64,000 nucleotides of DNA from Eisenibacter elegans DSM 3317. Its GTDB lineage: Bacteria > Bacteroidota > Bacteroidia > Cytophagales > Microscillaceae. The notes under the pieces are model-generated. The model had not been told where the DNA came from and made no database searches. It was given only the letters and a program-made list of their open reading frames with translations. Below, in pieces: positions 63,283 through 64,000 of this stretch. The stretch is from NCBI RefSeq assembly GCF_000430505.1, contig NZ_AUMD01000012.1, forward strand, positions 62,001 to 126,000, read 5' to 3'. The position numbers and the translations under genes are program-made. Position 1 is the stretch's first letter, and each line of letters starts with the position of its first letter.

Positions 63283-63704
63283 CAATCGGTGGTTTGCGCA
63301 GTAAGGGTAAGGGTAGTTTCTTCGTCAATGGTTTTGATGATGAGCTGCTCGGCAGATAGGTTGTCGATATGGTACTTTTGCTCTGCTCCTTGGCTAGGAT
63401 ATAGCCAGAGGCTGCGGGCATCGTCAGTCAGTTTCCAAGTTCCTTCGGCTTCCTCAATAAACTTGATATAATAAGTACCATCAGCATTGAACTGGAAAAC
63501 GGCGCTGGTCTTTAGCTCGTCCAACTCTCGGCGCTGTGTGTCGGTCATATTTTCTTCGCTAGGTATCTGTAAGGCGCTGATAGCTTGTAGTTTCCACGAT
63601 TGCGCCAAGAGTTCTGTTGGGTTGGTTTGGCGGCAAGCGCCAATATTTATCAACACAATCAGCAACAAGAGTGCGCGAAGTGTTTGTTTGAAAGGTGTTG
63701 TCAT
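63282..63704 (-). CDS. Lipocalin-like lipoprotein
   Basis: A 140-residue protein from ATG 63704 (MTTPFKQTLRALLLLIVLIN); a longer frame would begin with TTG. The lipobox is IGAC. Pattern: AQSWKLQAISALQIPSEENM, AVFQFNADGTYYIKFIEEA, EGTWKLTDDARSLWLYP and SAEQLIIKTIDEET, the same order as its neighbour. It is the first of the two coupled genes, upstream of the M3 peptidase. A -7 box lies upstream at 63758. Confidence 0.66.
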   Translation of the reverse strand: MTTPFKQTLRALLLLIVLINIGACRQTNPTELLAQSWKLQAISALQIPSEENMTDTQRRELDELKTSAVFQFNADGTYYIKFIEEAEGTWKLTDDARSLWLYPSQGAEQKYHIDNLSAEQLIIKTIDEETTLTLTAQTTD

Positions 63705-63757
63705 GGGCAAATATAGGGAGTTGAAATATGAGCAGGATTTTCTTAGATAAGCCTAAA

Positions 63758-63765
63758 CAAAGGTA
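63758..63765 (-). promoter_or_regulatory. -7 element of the lipocalin-like / M3 transcript
   Basis: On the - strand TACCTTTG matches TAnnTTTG, 53 bases before the chosen ATG at 63704. A further TATATTTG abuts the ATG but would be leaderless. Confidence 0.45.
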
Positions 63766-63875
63766 CAAAAAAGCGATGAAAGGGTACTAGTTTGGTTTTG
63801 GTCGCTATGATACTGCTTTTGACCTTCTCTAGCTCTCAGCAAACCACTGAACATTTTTAGAAAAGTAGCTCAGAG

Positions 63876-63922
63876 CTTCAGCTCCGAAATAAGCTGAGGC
63901 CTCATTTTGGGGTTAAAATGAG
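63876..63922. other. Tandem hairpins upstream of repeat copy H
   Basis: CTTCAGCT/AGCTGAGG (63876-63899) is followed directly by CTCATTTT/AAAATGAG (63901-63922). No gene lies between 63711 and the window end. Confidence 0.4.
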
Positions 63923-63938
63923 ATTTAGCCCACAGTTT

Positions 63939-64000
63939 TATACTCAACCCAAATTGGTTTGGGAAATGTGTGCGCCGAGAATCCTTAAGAATCAAGAAAA
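63939..64000 (+). repeat. Dispersed intergenic repeat, copy H (cut by window edge)
   Basis: ATACTCAACCCAAATTGG, TTTGGGAAATGTGTGCGCCG, AGAATCCTTAAGAATC and AAGAAAA match the left 60 bases of copy B's rc; the element continues beyond the window. Confidence 0.75.

Overview
The window is chromosomal DNA of a Bacteroidota bacterium, most likely of the Cytophagales type. The evidence is the gene families (DUF4199 next to a dihydroorotase-like gene, DUF2851, PD40-OmpA and VWA-OmpA envelope proteins, a lamin-tail/Ig adhesin with a FlgD/CHU_C-like C-terminus, a TPR/coiled-coil/SpoIIE phosphatase, a TonB-dependent receptor), a tRNA without an encoded CCA end, and many upstream sites matching the Bacteroidota -7 element TAnnTTTG. 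No phage, insertion sequence, CRISPR array or defence island is visible. It is a dense housekeeping region with operons on both strands.

Layout. 0-13.4 kb: the 3' part of mnmG, asnB, a 1.5-kb-residue secreted Ig/lamin-tail protein, a DUF481 outer-membrane protein, a catalytically degenerate dihydroorotase coupled to a DUF4199 membrane protein, an HtrA-type protease, and a diacylglycerol-kinase pair. 13.4-17.7 kb: groES-groEL and a long-chain acyl-CoA ligase. 17.7-22.4 kb: an aspartate-family sulfur operon, metY-metX-hom, behind a long leader with a SAM-I riboswitch, a 50-codon leader ORF ending in Thr/Ile/Cys codons, and an attenuator-like terminator. 22.7-28.3 kb: two FKBP-type isomerases around a VWA-OmpA protein, a nucleotide-sugar-epimerase-like protein and a small membrane protein. 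28.4-33.6 kb: tRNA-Pro(GGG), DUF2851, and an accC-TPR-SPFH-secreted-protein operon. 33.8-44.9 kb: a WG-repeat protein, plsY, PD40-OmpA, nrdB, rnr, a double-ATPase ABC protein and a small conserved protein. 45.1-52.1 kb: kdsB, a TPR-membrane protein, an Omp85 protein back to back with hemW, a fructosamine-kinase-like gene and a photolyase. 52.4-64 kb: a TonB receptor, the SpoIIE phosphatase, a NlpC/P60 hydrolase, an LpxH-like phosphoesterase, an M3 oligopeptidase and three lipocalin-like small proteins.

How the genes work together. The clearest system is the metY-metX-hom operon: homoserine is made, acetylated and sulfhydrylated to homocysteine. The leader appears able to sense both the end product (SAM) and the charging of Thr/Ile/Cys tRNAs. 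Envelope building is the other theme: kdsB, the LpxH-like gene, Omp85, plsY, undecaprenol/diacylglycerol kinase, OmpA-type proteins and a cell-wall hydrolase.

Between genes the window carries several repeat families that ordinary annotation would miss. One is a dispersed element of about 60-105 bp with eight recognisable copies in both orientations, mostly next to gene 3' ends. A second is a conserved hairpin (CTTAG..CTAAG type) used at transcript ends. Two smaller families share 3'-flank sequence or ACGATT/AATCGT inverted units.
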